Positions 7,413 through 14,566 of a stretch of DNA of 18,408 nucleotides are shown here, piece by piece (the first letter of the stretch is position 1; each line of letters starts with the position of its first letter). The stretch is from Candidatus Spyradosoma merdigallinarum (GTDB lineage: Bacteria; Verrucomicrobiota; Verrucomicrobiia; Opitutales; UBA953), in contig DVOG01000190.1 of NCBI GenBank assembly GCA_018713755.1, forward strand, positions 1 to 18,408, in the 5' to 3' direction. The notes under the pieces are model-generated. The model was not told the DNA's origin. It searched no databases and saw only the letters and a program-made list of their open reading frames with translations. A program made the translations under genes and the position numbers.

Positions 7413-8294
7413 TCAGTCTCCGGAAAGAAGCTCCCGCGTTTCCCGCGCCCACGCCAAAAACGGCGCGACGGCGCGGCGGTTCCCGCGCAGATACGAAATC
7501 CGATACACCGCGGAAACGCCTTCGTCTTCCAGCGGCACGAAAACGCGGTTCGCGCCTTCACTGCGGTAACGGCGGACGAGGCGCGTCGTCAGCGCGGGAA
7601 TTTTTTCCAGGTCCGGCTGCTGCAGAAACACAAAGCCGTCGTCGAAAATCTCGACGCCGCGTTCCCGCGCGATGCGCGCCAGGAAAGGTTTCAGCCGGCG
7701 CACGTAAGCGCCGTCCCCGCGCAGAACCGCCAAGCGGAAAGACTTCTCGCCGGCGAGGAGCACGGATTTCCGCCGCGCCCACGGATGCTCCCGCGGCACG
7801 GAAAGCATCAGCGTCTCGCGGGCGAAAAGCTCGCCGTCGATTTCCGGCGCCTTCGGTTCCCGCAGCGAAACGACGGCGTCGAACCTGCGGAAAAGCAAAA
7901 AATCCTCGAGCGCGGACTCGTCCGGAATCATTTCCGCCGCGACGGAAATTTCCGGGTGCGCGCGCTGAAAACGCGGCAGCGAAAAACGCATCGGCCCGGG
8001 ATCGCAGAAGCACAGCGACAAGGTCCGCGCGTCTCCGTTCCCGCCGGAGAAAAGCCGCCGCAGCGCCTCCGCGCCGTTCAAAATTTCCGTCGCGCGCGCC
8101 AGCGCAAGCCGTCCGTTCCCGTTGAGGACGAGCCCGTTCTTCCCGCGGTCGAACAGCCGGGCTTCCAGCTCGCTTTCCAGCTTCTTGACGGCGAAACTCA
8201 GCGCCGGCTGCGAGACATGCAGCTTTTCCGCCGCGCGCGACATCGAACCGCACTCGGCGACGGTTTTGAAATACAGCAGCTGCGTCAGCTCCAT
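7413..8294 (-). CDS. LysR-family transcriptional regulator
   Basis: 293 residues from the ATG at 8294 (MELTQLLYFKTVAEC), typical for the family. The winged helix-turn-helix fills residues 1-60: SMSRAAEKLHVSQPALSFAV and KKLESELEARLFDRG are canonical. The rest is a periplasmic-binding-protein-like effector domain (RFSLPRFQRAHPEISVAAEM, FDAVVSLREP). An upstream extension of this frame to 8681 is possible but crosses the divergent gene and lacks LysR homology, so the internal ATG is chosen; AAAGGG lies about 12 bases before it. It is divergent from the carboxymuconolactone-decarboxylase-like gene at 8437. By the usual LysR arrangement it probably regulates that gene and itself; the effector is unknown. 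The interval 7280-7412 before the topoisomerase start holds AT-rich tracts and one octamer copy, with no convincing terminator. Confidence 0.9.
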   Translation of the reverse strand: MELTQLLYFKTVAECGSMSRAAEKLHVSQPALSFAVKKLESELEARLFDRGKNGLVLNGNGRLALARATEILNGAEALRRLFSGGNGDARTLSLCFCDPGPMRFSLPRFQRAHPEISVAAEMIPDESALEDFLLFRRFDAVVSLREPKAPEIDGELFARETLMLSVPREHPWARRKSVLLAGEKSFRLAVLRGDGAYVRRLKPFLARIARERGVEIFDDGFVFLQQPDLEKIPALTTRLVRRYRSEGANRVFVPLEDEGVSAVYRISYLRGNRRAVAPFLAWARETRELLSGD

Positions 8295-8322
8295 GCCGTC
8301 CCGCCCTTTCTCATAAATTTTA

Positions 8323-8338
8323 TTTATATCTTCATAAA
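8323..8338. promoter_or_regulatory. Candidate LysR-type operator in the divergent intergenic region
   Basis: TTTAT (8323-8327) and ATAAA (8334-8338) form an inverted repeat with a 6-base spacer inside a conspicuously AT-rich patch (8311-8340) of otherwise GC-rich DNA. A second CATAAA starts at 8312. The patch lies upstream of the likely plus-strand promoter (roughly -60 to -45), where LysR regulators usually bind. The exact T-N11-A spacing is not met, so this is a proposal. Confidence 0.4.
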
Positions 8339-8347
8339 CAAACGGTA

Positions 8348-8378
8348 TTGGACGCTCCCGCGCAAGCCGGAATATAAT
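8348..8378 (+). promoter_or_regulatory. Sigma-70-type promoter of the carboxymuconolactone-decarboxylase-like gene
   Basis: TTGGAC (8348-8353) and a perfect TATAAT (8373-8378) are 19 bases apart, slightly longer than the optimum. Transcription would start near 8385, leaving a leader of about 50 bases. The long spacer and imperfect -35 box fit an activator-dependent promoter. Confidence 0.55.
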
Positions 8379-8436
8379 TTTCCGCAGAAACCGCACGCAC
8401 GAAAAAACAACCCGAAACGGAGAAAGGAAAAGAAAA

Positions 8437-9291
8437 ATGAACCTCGCGAAAAGTCTCACGACCCTGAACATGGCGCTCGCTTCCGCCGCCGCGCTCGCCG
8501 GCGCGGGAACGCCGCCGGAAGACAGAATCCGCGCCGCGGACGAAAAATACGCCGCGCTCTTCGCCGCGGAAAGAACGCCGAGCGCGACCGACCCGGAATT
8601 CATGAACATTCTGCAACATTTCATTTTCGGCGAAGTTTTCCGCATCGGCGAGCTCGACGACGCGACGCGGGAGCTGATCACCGTCGTTTCCCTGACGACG
8701 CTTCAGACGCTCCCGCAGCTCAAGGCGCACGTCGCCGCCGCGATGAACGCGGGCTGCTCGCCGCTGGAAATCCGCGAAGCCGTTTATCTCTGCGCGCCCT
8801 TCATCGGGTTCCCGCGGACGCTGAACGCCGTCGCCGTCTTCAACGAAGTCATGAAGGAGAAAGGCGTGGCGCTCCCGCTCGAAAACGCGGCGACCGTCTC
8901 GGAGAAAAACCGCCGCGCGGAAGGCGCGCGCATCCAAAACGCGCTTTACGGCGACGAGGTGCAGAAGTCCATGCGGAACCTCCCCGGCATCTACAAGGAT
9001 GCGGTTCCGAACATGCTGACGGATCTCTGCTTCGGCGATTTTTACACGCGCGCCGGGCTGGACGCGCGGCGGCGGGAACTGCTCTCGCTCGTCGCGCTGA
9101 CGGCGCTCGGCGCCGAAAAGCAGCTCAAGGCGCACGTCGTCGGGAACCTGCGCGCCGGGAACGGCAAGGAAACGATGCTCGCCGCGATGGTGCAGGCGGC
9201 GCCTTACGTCGGGCTGCCGGCGGCGCTCTCCGCCGTCAGCGTCATCAAGGATGCCGAAATCGAAAACTACGCGCCGATTTACGGCGAATGA
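8437..9291 (+). CDS. Carboxymuconolactone decarboxylase (AhpD-like) family protein, two tandem domains
   Basis: 284 residues containing two CMD/AhpD-type helical repeats: residues 50-140 (ELITVVSLTTLQTLPQLKAH, GCSPLEIREAVYLCAPFIGF) and 190-275 (ELLSLVALTALGAEKQLKAH, AAPYVGLPAALSAV). The LKAHV His is kept in both (98 and 233). The AhpD CxxC pair is absent; domain 1 has only Cys107 and Cys119, and domain 2 lacks both. Family members act as decarboxylases or thiol-dependent peroxidase partners; which applies here is open. Residues 5-24 are mildly hydrophobic and small-residue rich, so a signal peptide is possible but unconvincing. The start is supported by AAAGGAAAAG just upstream. Divergent from a LysR regulator, its probable controller, and followed by a terminator. 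Confidence 0.85.
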   Translation: MNLAKSLTTLNMALASAAALAGAGTPPEDRIRAADEKYAALFAAERTPSATDPEFMNILQHFIFGEVFRIGELDDATRELITVVSLTTLQTLPQLKAHVAAAMNAGCSPLEIREAVYLCAPFIGFPRTLNAVAVFNEVMKEKGVALPLENAATVSEKNRRAEGARIQNALYGDEVQKSMRNLPGIYKDAVPNMLTDLCFGDFYTRAGLDARRRELLSLVALTALGAEKQLKAHVVGNLRAGNGKETMLAAMVQAAPYVGLPAALSAVSVIKDAEIENYAPIYGE

Positions 9292-9350
9292 CGTTCCCGC
9301 GCCCCTTCGACGCTGAAAAAAACTCAGCGCAAACAACAAAAACGATTCGA

Positions 9351-9381
9351 AAAACAGCTCTTTTTCCGGAGCTGTTTTTTT
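9351..9381 (+). terminator. Rho-independent terminator after the CMD-family gene
   Basis: CAGCTC (9355-9360) pairs with GAGCTG (9369-9374), extended by AAAA/TTTT, and a run of T follows to 9381. It lies 60 bases after the stop and isolates the GH27 gene from read-through. The A-rich left flank might also allow minus-strand activity. Confidence 0.8.
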
Positions 9382-9431
9382 ATTTGGAATTCAGAATGAC
9401 GATATCTGTTTTTCATCATACAATAACGGAT

Positions 9432-11021
9432 ATGAATTCCGTTAAATTCTTTTTTGTCTTTTTTATTTTAACGGCTTCCGCTCTTTTTGCGGGAACAGCC
9501 ATCAGAACACCGCAGACATCCGGAGAACCGCACATCAACGGCCCATCGGTTATCGGCGTCACTCCCGGGAATTCTTTCCTGTACAAAATTCCCGTATCCG
9601 GCGACAGTCCGATTAAGATCACCGTTACGAATCTTCCCGACGGCGTTACTTTGAGAAACGGATCCGTTCTGGAGGGCAAAATCAGTCAACCCGGCGATTA
9701 CCGCATAAAAGTCGCCGCATCCGACGCGACCGCCTCCGTCTCACGCATTCTGACGATTAAAGTCGGGAACGAAATCGCCCTGACCCCGCCGATGGGATGG
9801 AACAGCTGGTACTGTTTCGGCGAATCGGTCAGCGACGAAAAAATTCGGGCCGTCGCCGATGCTTTCGTCGAACAGAACCTGATTGATTACGGCTGGTCGT
9901 ATGTCAACATTGATGACTGCTGGCAGGGCGAACGCCTGAAAGAAGCTCCGTACGCTCTTACCGGCAACGAAAAATTTCCCGACATGAAAGCTCTTTGCGA
10001 TTATGTTCACTCAAAAGGCTTAAGGATCGGTATTTATCATTCTCCCTGGATCGGCACCTATGCCGGCTTTCGCGGCGGCAGTTCCGACAGTGAGACGGGA
10101 TCGGATCCCTCATACGCCGAGCCTCCGGGAAGACGGCTTCAACCGGGTCAGATTTTCAGCCGTTATCCGGGAGTTCACACCCATAATGCCGATCGTGTCG
10201 GAAAGTATTGGCTTTTTGACGAGGATTTAAAAGCCATTGCCGACTGGGGATTCGATTACATCAAGGTCGACTGGCACCCGAACGACGTTCCGACGGCACG
10301 GCGAATGCACAACGGAGTCCGACAGAGCGGGCGTGATATTGTCCTCAGTTTTTCCAATAAAGCTTTTCTGAAAGATATTCCCGAACTTTCGAAGTATGCC
10401 AACCTGTGGAGAACCAGCGGCGATATTACCGATCTGTGGATCTCGCTTTCCCGAATCTCGCGTGATCTTCCGAACTGGGTTCCTTTTACCTCCTCCGGGA
10501 AATACAACGATCCCGATATGCTGCAGGTCGGAAATCTCGGCAAACCGAACACGCAAAGTGAAACATTCCGTCCGACCGGCCTCAGCCGCGAAGAACAGTA
10601 TTTTCAGGTCAGTCTCTGGGTCATCGCCGCCGCCCCGCTGATTCTCAGCTGCGATGTATCTTCGCTCGATGATTTTACGAAAGGTCTGCTGACAAACACG
10701 GAAGTCCTCGCCGTCCATCAGAGTTATCCGGTTTTTCCGCCGCAGGTCAGAAAGCGATCTCGGACAACGCACATTATCACCCGGGAAACGGAAAACGGAA
10801 CAGCGGTTTGCGTTTTGAACTATTCGGAACAGAAAAAGAAAGTAACGGTCCCGTTTCACGAATGGAATATCGGATCCCCCGGAAAATCCGGGAATTCGCA
10901 GAAAACGGCAACCGTGCGCGATTTGTGGCGGCAGCGGAATCTGTCGCCCGACCGGATGACCGACGACGGATTTACGGTCGAAATTGCGGGACACGGCGGA
11001 GAGCTTTTTCTGATCAGATAA
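9432..11021 (+). CDS. Exported GH27 alpha-galactosidase with N-terminal Ig-like domain
   Basis: 529 residues from the ATG at 9432, chosen because MNSVKFFFVFFILTASALFA is a clear signal peptide; an in-frame ATG at 9395 would bury it. Residues 35-115 form a putative Ig-like domain (GVTPGNSFLYKIPVSG, LPDGVTLRNGSVLEG) common ahead of GH27 enzymes. The barrel starts at LTPPMGWNSWYCFG (117-130). NIDDCW (159-164), IKVDWH with the predicted nucleophile Asp280, LWRTSGDITDLW with acid/base Asp331, and YNDPDMLQVGN (358-368) match GH27 (cf. human D170/D231). A C-terminal beta-sandwich ends the protein. The likely role is release of alpha-galactosyl residues outside the cytoplasm. The gene is visibly more AT-rich than its neighbours and has only one copy of the iterated octamer, suggesting recent acquisition. 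It is flanked by two terminators and followed by a tRNA. Confidence 0.93.
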   Translation: MNSVKFFFVFFILTASALFAGTAIRTPQTSGEPHINGPSVIGVTPGNSFLYKIPVSGDSPIKITVTNLPDGVTLRNGSVLEGKISQPGDYRIKVAASDATASVSRILTIKVGNEIALTPPMGWNSWYCFGESVSDEKIRAVADAFVEQNLIDYGWSYVNIDDCWQGERLKEAPYALTGNEKFPDMKALCDYVHSKGLRIGIYHSPWIGTYAGFRGGSSDSETGSDPSYAEPPGRRLQPGQIFSRYPGVHTHNADRVGKYWLFDEDLKAIADWGFDYIKVDWHPNDVPTARRMHNGVRQSGRDIVLSFSNKAFLKDIPELSKYANLWRTSGDITDLWISLSRISRDLPNWVPFTSSGKYNDPDMLQVGNLGKPNTQSETFRPTGLSREEQYFQVSLWVIAAAPLILSCDVSSLDDFTKGLLTNTEVLAVHQSYPVFPPQVRKRSRTTHIITRETENGTAVCVLNYSEQKKKVTVPFHEWNIGSPGKSGNSQKTATVRDLWRQRNLSPDRMTDDGFTVEIAGHGGELFLIR

Positions 11022-11092
11022 TCCGAAACGCAAAAAAACAGCCGTCGCCGCGAACATCCGCGCCTTCGAAGGCCATCGCGGCGCCAAGAAAC

Positions 11093-11132
11093 AAAAAGCC
11101 GCGAAGCTTTCAACAGGCTTCGCGGTTTTTTT
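11093..11132. terminator. Terminator between GH27 gene and tRNA-Arg (bidirectional)
   Basis: CCGCGAAGC (11099-11107) pairs perfectly with GCTTCGCGG (11117-11125). Five A precede (11093-11097) and seven T follow (11126-11132), so it can stop the GH27 transcript from the left and the tRNA transcript from the right. The 70 bases between the GH27 stop and this stem show no gene. Confidence 0.85.
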
Positions 11133-11136
11133 CGAA

Positions 11137-11211
11137 TGGCGCGCCCACGAGGATTCGAACCCCGAACGAGTGATCCGTAGTCACTAGTGATATCCATTTC
11201 ACCATGGGCGC
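11137..11211 (-). tRNA. tRNA-Arg (anticodon ACG)
   Basis: The minus strand folds as a full cloverleaf of 75 bases including an encoded CCA (11139-11137). The acceptor stem is GCGCCCA with TGGGCGC and discriminator G. The D stem is GTGA/TCAC, and the anticodon stem AGTGA/TCACT closes the loop CTACGGA. The T arm is CGGGG-TTCGAAT-CCTCG with one G-T pair. Anticodon ACG reads CGN arginine codons once A34 is modified to inosine, consistent with the many CGC/CGT codons here. A terminator follows 5 bases downstream. Confidence 0.96.
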
Positions 11212-11268
11212 GTTCAAAAGCGTGGAGAAAAGCAAATGCTTTTTTCGCCCGTCTGGCAAGCAAAAAAA

Positions 11269-12327
11269 TCATTTTTTCCGACGCTGCGTTCCCGAGAAGT
11301 CGAAATCGGCGTAGACGAGGCTGTGATCGCTCGCCGCGCGCGCCCAAGGAAAATCGGCGATTTTCGCCGAATCCGGCACGTAAGCCGTGCGGAAAACCGC
11401 GGGCGAGACGAAGATTCTGTCGAAAGTGAAAAAATATCCGCGATACGCGTTGAAGAACGTGTTCGCGCCGCCGTTCCCGTCGCGCGCCGGAAGCGCCCGC
11501 GCGAAGGAAAGCGCCTCGAACGCCGAAAGCGGGCCGCTCCCGGGAACGTCGTTGAAGTCGCCGACCAAAACGAAATATTTCGGCGGATTCTTTTTCAGGG
11601 ACGCGGGAACGCGGAAGCGGACGGACGACGGAATCTTTTCCGCTTTTTTCTCGTCTTCGACGCGGAAATCGATGAGCCGCCGCACGAAACGCGCTTCGCG
11701 GGAACGCCGCTGCGTGCTCTCGGGATCGTCCGGATCGGAAGAGACCTTGCTTTTCAGATGCACATTGTAAACGTAAAGCGACTCGCCGCCGGCGAGGGGA
11801 ATCGCGACGCCGAGCAGACCGCGCGTGAGCTTTGCCGGCGCGGCGATTTTCACGGTTTTGGAAAACGGCACGCGCGAAAGCACGGCGATGCGGTTGTATT
11901 TGTCCCACCCTTCGAGCAGCGCACGATACGGGAACGGCAGCCCGGCGCGGCCCAGCGCGTCCGCGAACTCGTCGAGCCACGCGTTCCCGCCGATTTCCTG
12001 CACGGCGAGCACGTCGGGCCGCACTCCGAGCACCGTGCGCACCAGCGCGGTCTTTTCCTTTTCCGGCTTCGGGTATTTGTAGAGAAATTTGCCTTTTTCG
12101 GAAAAACGGTTGTCGTCGCGATATCTGCGCAGATTGTAGGTGGCGATGCGCAGCCGAGACGGAAACTCGAAGACCGCCGGCGTTCCCGCGGGAGCGGAAG
12201 AAAAATCCTCCAGCGCGACGGAGGGAGCGGGATTTTTCAACCGGAAGGAAATCGCCGCGGCGCATAAGACCGCCGTGACCGCAAGCAACGCCGTCAAAGA
12301 AAACCGAAGCTCTTTTTTCCCGGACAT
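11269..12327 (-). CDS. Endonuclease/exonuclease/phosphatase family protein with N-terminal membrane anchor
   Basis: 352 residues. Residues 9-28 (FSLTALLAVTAVLCAAAISF) form a signal anchor or signal peptide, so the enzyme acts outside the cytoplasmic face. EEP-fold motifs are present in order: RIATYNLRRYRDDN with Asn65, VLAVQEIGG with the metal-binding Glu111, YNVHLKSK, VLVGDFNDVPGSGP, and ASDHSLVYADF with the catalytic Asp-His pair. Family members cleave phosphodiesters in nucleic acids, lipids or nucleotides; the substrate cannot be named. Extracytoplasmic location suggests nutrient scavenging or lipid turnover. It begins 9 bases after dxs, so it is probably the last gene of an xseB-dxs-EEP unit. 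Between its stop and the tRNA there is only a weak AAAGC/GCTTT hairpin (11229-11242). Confidence 0.85.
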   Translation of the reverse strand: MSGKKELRFSLTALLAVTAVLCAAAISFRLKNPAPSVALEDFSSAPAGTPAVFEFPSRLRIATYNLRRYRDDNRFSEKGKFLYKYPKPEKEKTALVRTVLGVRPDVLAVQEIGGNAWLDEFADALGRAGLPFPYRALLEGWDKYNRIAVLSRVPFSKTVKIAAPAKLTRGLLGVAIPLAGGESLYVYNVHLKSKVSSDPDDPESTQRRSREARFVRRLIDFRVEDEKKAEKIPSSVRFRVPASLKKNPPKYFVLVGDFNDVPGSGPLSAFEALSFARALPARDGNGGANTFFNAYRGYFFTFDRIFVSPAVFRTAYVPDSAKIADFPWARAASDHSLVYADFDFSGTQRRKK

Positions 12328-12336
12328 GGCGACGGT

Positions 12337-14226
12337 TCAAAGCAATGCGCGGACGCGAGAAACGACGCGCGCGGCGACGTCGTCGTCGTCGAGCCCGAAG
12401 CGGGAACGCAGCGCGGCGGAGGACGAGCCGTGCGGAATGAAGACGTCGGGCCAGCCGACGCGCTCGACGGGAACGCCGACGCCCCGCAGGGAAAGCGCCT
12501 CGAGCACGGCGGAGCCGAAGCCGCCGGCGAGCGCGTGGTCTTCCAGCGTGACGAAAAGCCGCGCGCCCGCCGCCGCCTGCCGCTCCAACAGCTCCGCGTC
12601 AAGCGGCTTGACGAAGCGCGCGTTCACGAGCGTCGGGCGCGCTCCCGTTTCCTCTAAAATTCTTTCGCTCACCTTTTCCGCCTGCGGCAGCATCGCGCCG
12701 AGCGACCAAATGCAGACGCGCCCGTCGCCCTCGCGCAGAACTTCCGCCTTCCCGATTTCGAGCGCGGCGGGAACGGACTTCGCGGGAACGCCCGGCGCCG
12801 CGCCGCGCGGATAGCGGATGAGCATCGGTCCGCCGCGGGAAAAGGCGGTGAACATCATGTCCGCGAGCTCGTCCTCGTCCTTCGGCTGCATGACGACCAG
12901 ATTCGGGAACGCGCGCAGCATCGCGATGTCGAAAAGCCCGTGATGCGTCGCGCCGTCCTGCGGAGATAGCCCGGCGCGGTCGAGGCAGAAAAGCACGTTC
13001 AGATTCTGCAGACAGACGTCGTGCATCACCATGTCGGCGGCGCGCTGCATGAACGAGGAATAAATCGCGACGCAGGGCCTGAGCCCGCGCGCCGCCAGCC
13101 CCGCGGCGAAAATGACGGCGTGGCCCTCGGCGATGCCCACGTCGAAATAGCGGTCGGGAAAAGCTTTTTTCAGAAAGCACAGGCCCGTTCCCGCGGACAT
13201 CGCCGCGGTGATGCCGACGATTTTCTCGTCCTTTTCCGCCAGGCGAACCAGCGTTTTCCCGAACGCGTCCTGCCACGGCGGGGGCGTTCCCGCGCGCTTC
13301 GCGGCGGGAAGCCCCGTCGCGGGATCGTAAGGCGCGCAGCCGTGAAAGCGGTCGGGATGCTCCTCGGCGACGGGAAGCCCTTTCCCTTTCTGCGTGCGCA
13401 CGTGGAGCAGAATCGGGCGCGGAGACTTTTTCGCGAATTCCAGATAGGATTCGAGCTGCGCGACGTCGTGCCCGTCGATGGGGCCGAGGTAGCGCAGCTT
13501 GAAATTCTCGAACAGCGGAGACGCTCCCGCCGTGATGACCTGCTTTTTTTCCTGCTTCCACGCGGAGCCGGCGCGGATGAGATGCTCGCCGCACGGGAAC
13601 TTGGCGATGAGGCGGCGCAGCCCGCTCGTGGCGTCGTTGTAAAAATCCGTCGTGATGAGCCGGTTGAGATAGTCCGCCACGGCGCCGACGTTGCGGTCGA
13701 TCGACCACGCGTTGTCGTTGAGCACGACGATGAGCCGCCGCGTGTGCGCCGCGACGTTGTTGAGCGCTTCCAGCGTCGCGCCGTTGGTCACGGCGGCGTC
13801 GCCGACGACGGCGACGACGTGCTCGTTCCCGCCGAGGCGATCCCGCGCGGCGGCGATGCCGAGCGCGGCGGAAAGCGCCGTTCCCGCGTGGCCGCAGCCG
13901 AAGGCGTCGCATTCGCTTTCCGCGCGGGAACAGAAGCCGGAGACGCCGTCCGTCTCGCGCAGCGTGTCGAAGCGCTCGCCGCGGCCCGTGAGGATTTTGT
14001 GCGCGTAGCACTGATGCGAAACGTCGAAGACGATGCTGTCGCGCGGCGCGTCGAAAACGCGGTGGAGCGCGATCGTGAGCTCGACGACGCCGAGGTTCGG
14101 CGCGACGTGTCCGCCGTTTTTCGCGGTGACGGCGACGATGCGTTCCCGCAGCTCGCGCGCCAACTGCGGCAAGTCCGCCGCCGGGAGCTTTTTCAAATCC
14201 GCCGGGCTGTGAATTTTCTCAAGCAT
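12337..14226 (-). CDS. dxs: 1-deoxy-D-xylulose-5-phosphate synthase
   Basis: 629 residues, normal length. It condenses pyruvate and glyceraldehyde 3-phosphate with thiamine diphosphate, the first step of the MEP isoprenoid pathway. GGHVAPNLGVVEL (38-50) has the conserved His40, followed by VSHQCYAHKILTGR (69-82) and GCGHAGTALSAALGIA (110-125). The ThDP motif is GDAAVTNG...NDN (142-149, 170-172), with GDA replacing the usual GDG. FDVGIAEGHAV carries the catalytic Glu; E. coli has IAEQHAV. Also present are FMQRAADMVMHDV, DRAGLSPQDGATHHG, and a C-terminal transketolase domain with YPRGAAPG. Downstream of xseB by 15 bases, a common pairing. It carries 9 octamer copies. Confidence 0.96.
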   Translation of the reverse strand: MLEKIHSPADLKKLPAADLPQLARELRERIVAVTAKNGGHVAPNLGVVELTIALHRVFDAPRDSIVFDVSHQCYAHKILTGRGERFDTLRETDGVSGFCSRAESECDAFGCGHAGTALSAALGIAAARDRLGGNEHVVAVVGDAAVTNGATLEALNNVAAHTRRLIVVLNDNAWSIDRNVGAVADYLNRLITTDFYNDATSGLRRLIAKFPCGEHLIRAGSAWKQEKKQVITAGASPLFENFKLRYLGPIDGHDVAQLESYLEFAKKSPRPILLHVRTQKGKGLPVAEEHPDRFHGCAPYDPATGLPAAKRAGTPPPWQDAFGKTLVRLAEKDEKIVGITAAMSAGTGLCFLKKAFPDRYFDVGIAEGHAVIFAAGLAARGLRPCVAIYSSFMQRAADMVMHDVCLQNLNVLFCLDRAGLSPQDGATHHGLFDIAMLRAFPNLVVMQPKDEDELADMMFTAFSRGGPMLIRYPRGAAPGVPAKSVPAALEIGKAEVLREGDGRVCIWSLGAMLPQAEKVSERILEETGARPTLVNARFVKPLDAELLERQAAAGARLFVTLEDHALAGGFGSAVLEALSLRGVGVPVERVGWPDVFIPHGSSSAALRSRFGLDDDDVAARVVSRVRALL

Positions 14227-14241
14227 TCCCGTCAGAAAAAA

Positions 14242-14496
14242 TCACGCGTCCTCCTCGTCGAACGCGGTCGTTTCCGCTTCGCCGTCGGCGGAGACGGCGC
14301 GCAGCTGCTCGATGCGCAGCTCGGCGTCCGCCAGTTTTTTCCGGCAGCTTTTCAGAACCGTCATGCCCTCTTCGTAGCGTTCGACGAGCTCGGCGAGCGG
14401 CACGTCGCCGCTTTCGAGACTTTCCACAATCTGTTCCAGCCGCGCGAGTTCCTCTTCGAAAGACAGTTCCTTTTCGCTCTTTTTTGTCCTGCTCAC
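14242..14496 (-). CDS. xseB: Exodeoxyribonuclease VII small subunit
   Basis: 84 residues from a GTG at 14496; no in-frame ATG fits. LSFEEELARLEQIVESLESG (11-30) and DVPLAELVERYEEGMTVLKS are the family signature of two helices that clamp the large subunit XseA. Exonuclease VII degrades single-stranded DNA. XseA is not in the window. The C-terminus is acidic (ETTAFDEEDA). It leads the cluster followed by dxs; xseB next to isoprenoid genes is a widespread arrangement, usually with ispA between, which is missing here. The 70 bases upstream hold no terminator, so transcription from the sulfatase gene could continue into it. Confidence 0.93.
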   Translation of the reverse strand: MSRTKKSEKELSFEEELARLEQIVESLESGDVPLAELVERYEEGMTVLKSCRKKLADAELRIEQLRAVSADGEAETTAFDEEDA

Positions 14497-14566
14497 AATG
14501 AGCGGATTAAACGCGAAAAGCCGACGTGAGTAAAACGAAAACGTCTGTCCCGCGCGCGCGGCGTTT

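Noticed and set aside
5018..8125. 1,035-codon plus-strand frame over the topoisomerase and LysR genes
   Set aside because: It has antisense composition (many Arg, Phe, Asp) and runs across two genes with clear conserved motifs on the minus strand.
8295..8681. N-terminal extension of the LysR protein to 8681
   Set aside because: It would overlap the divergent CMD gene and its promoter, and canonical LysR homology starts at the internal ATG at 8294.
7785..9431. Upstream extension of the GH27 reading frame
   Set aside because: The frame is open only by chance through the CMD-family gene and its terminator. The signal peptide at 9432 fixes the real start.
11022..11220. Integration site at tRNA-Arg
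   Set aside because: No integrase and no second copy of the tRNA 3' end was found near the GH27 gene. The tRNA is intact and simply adjacent.
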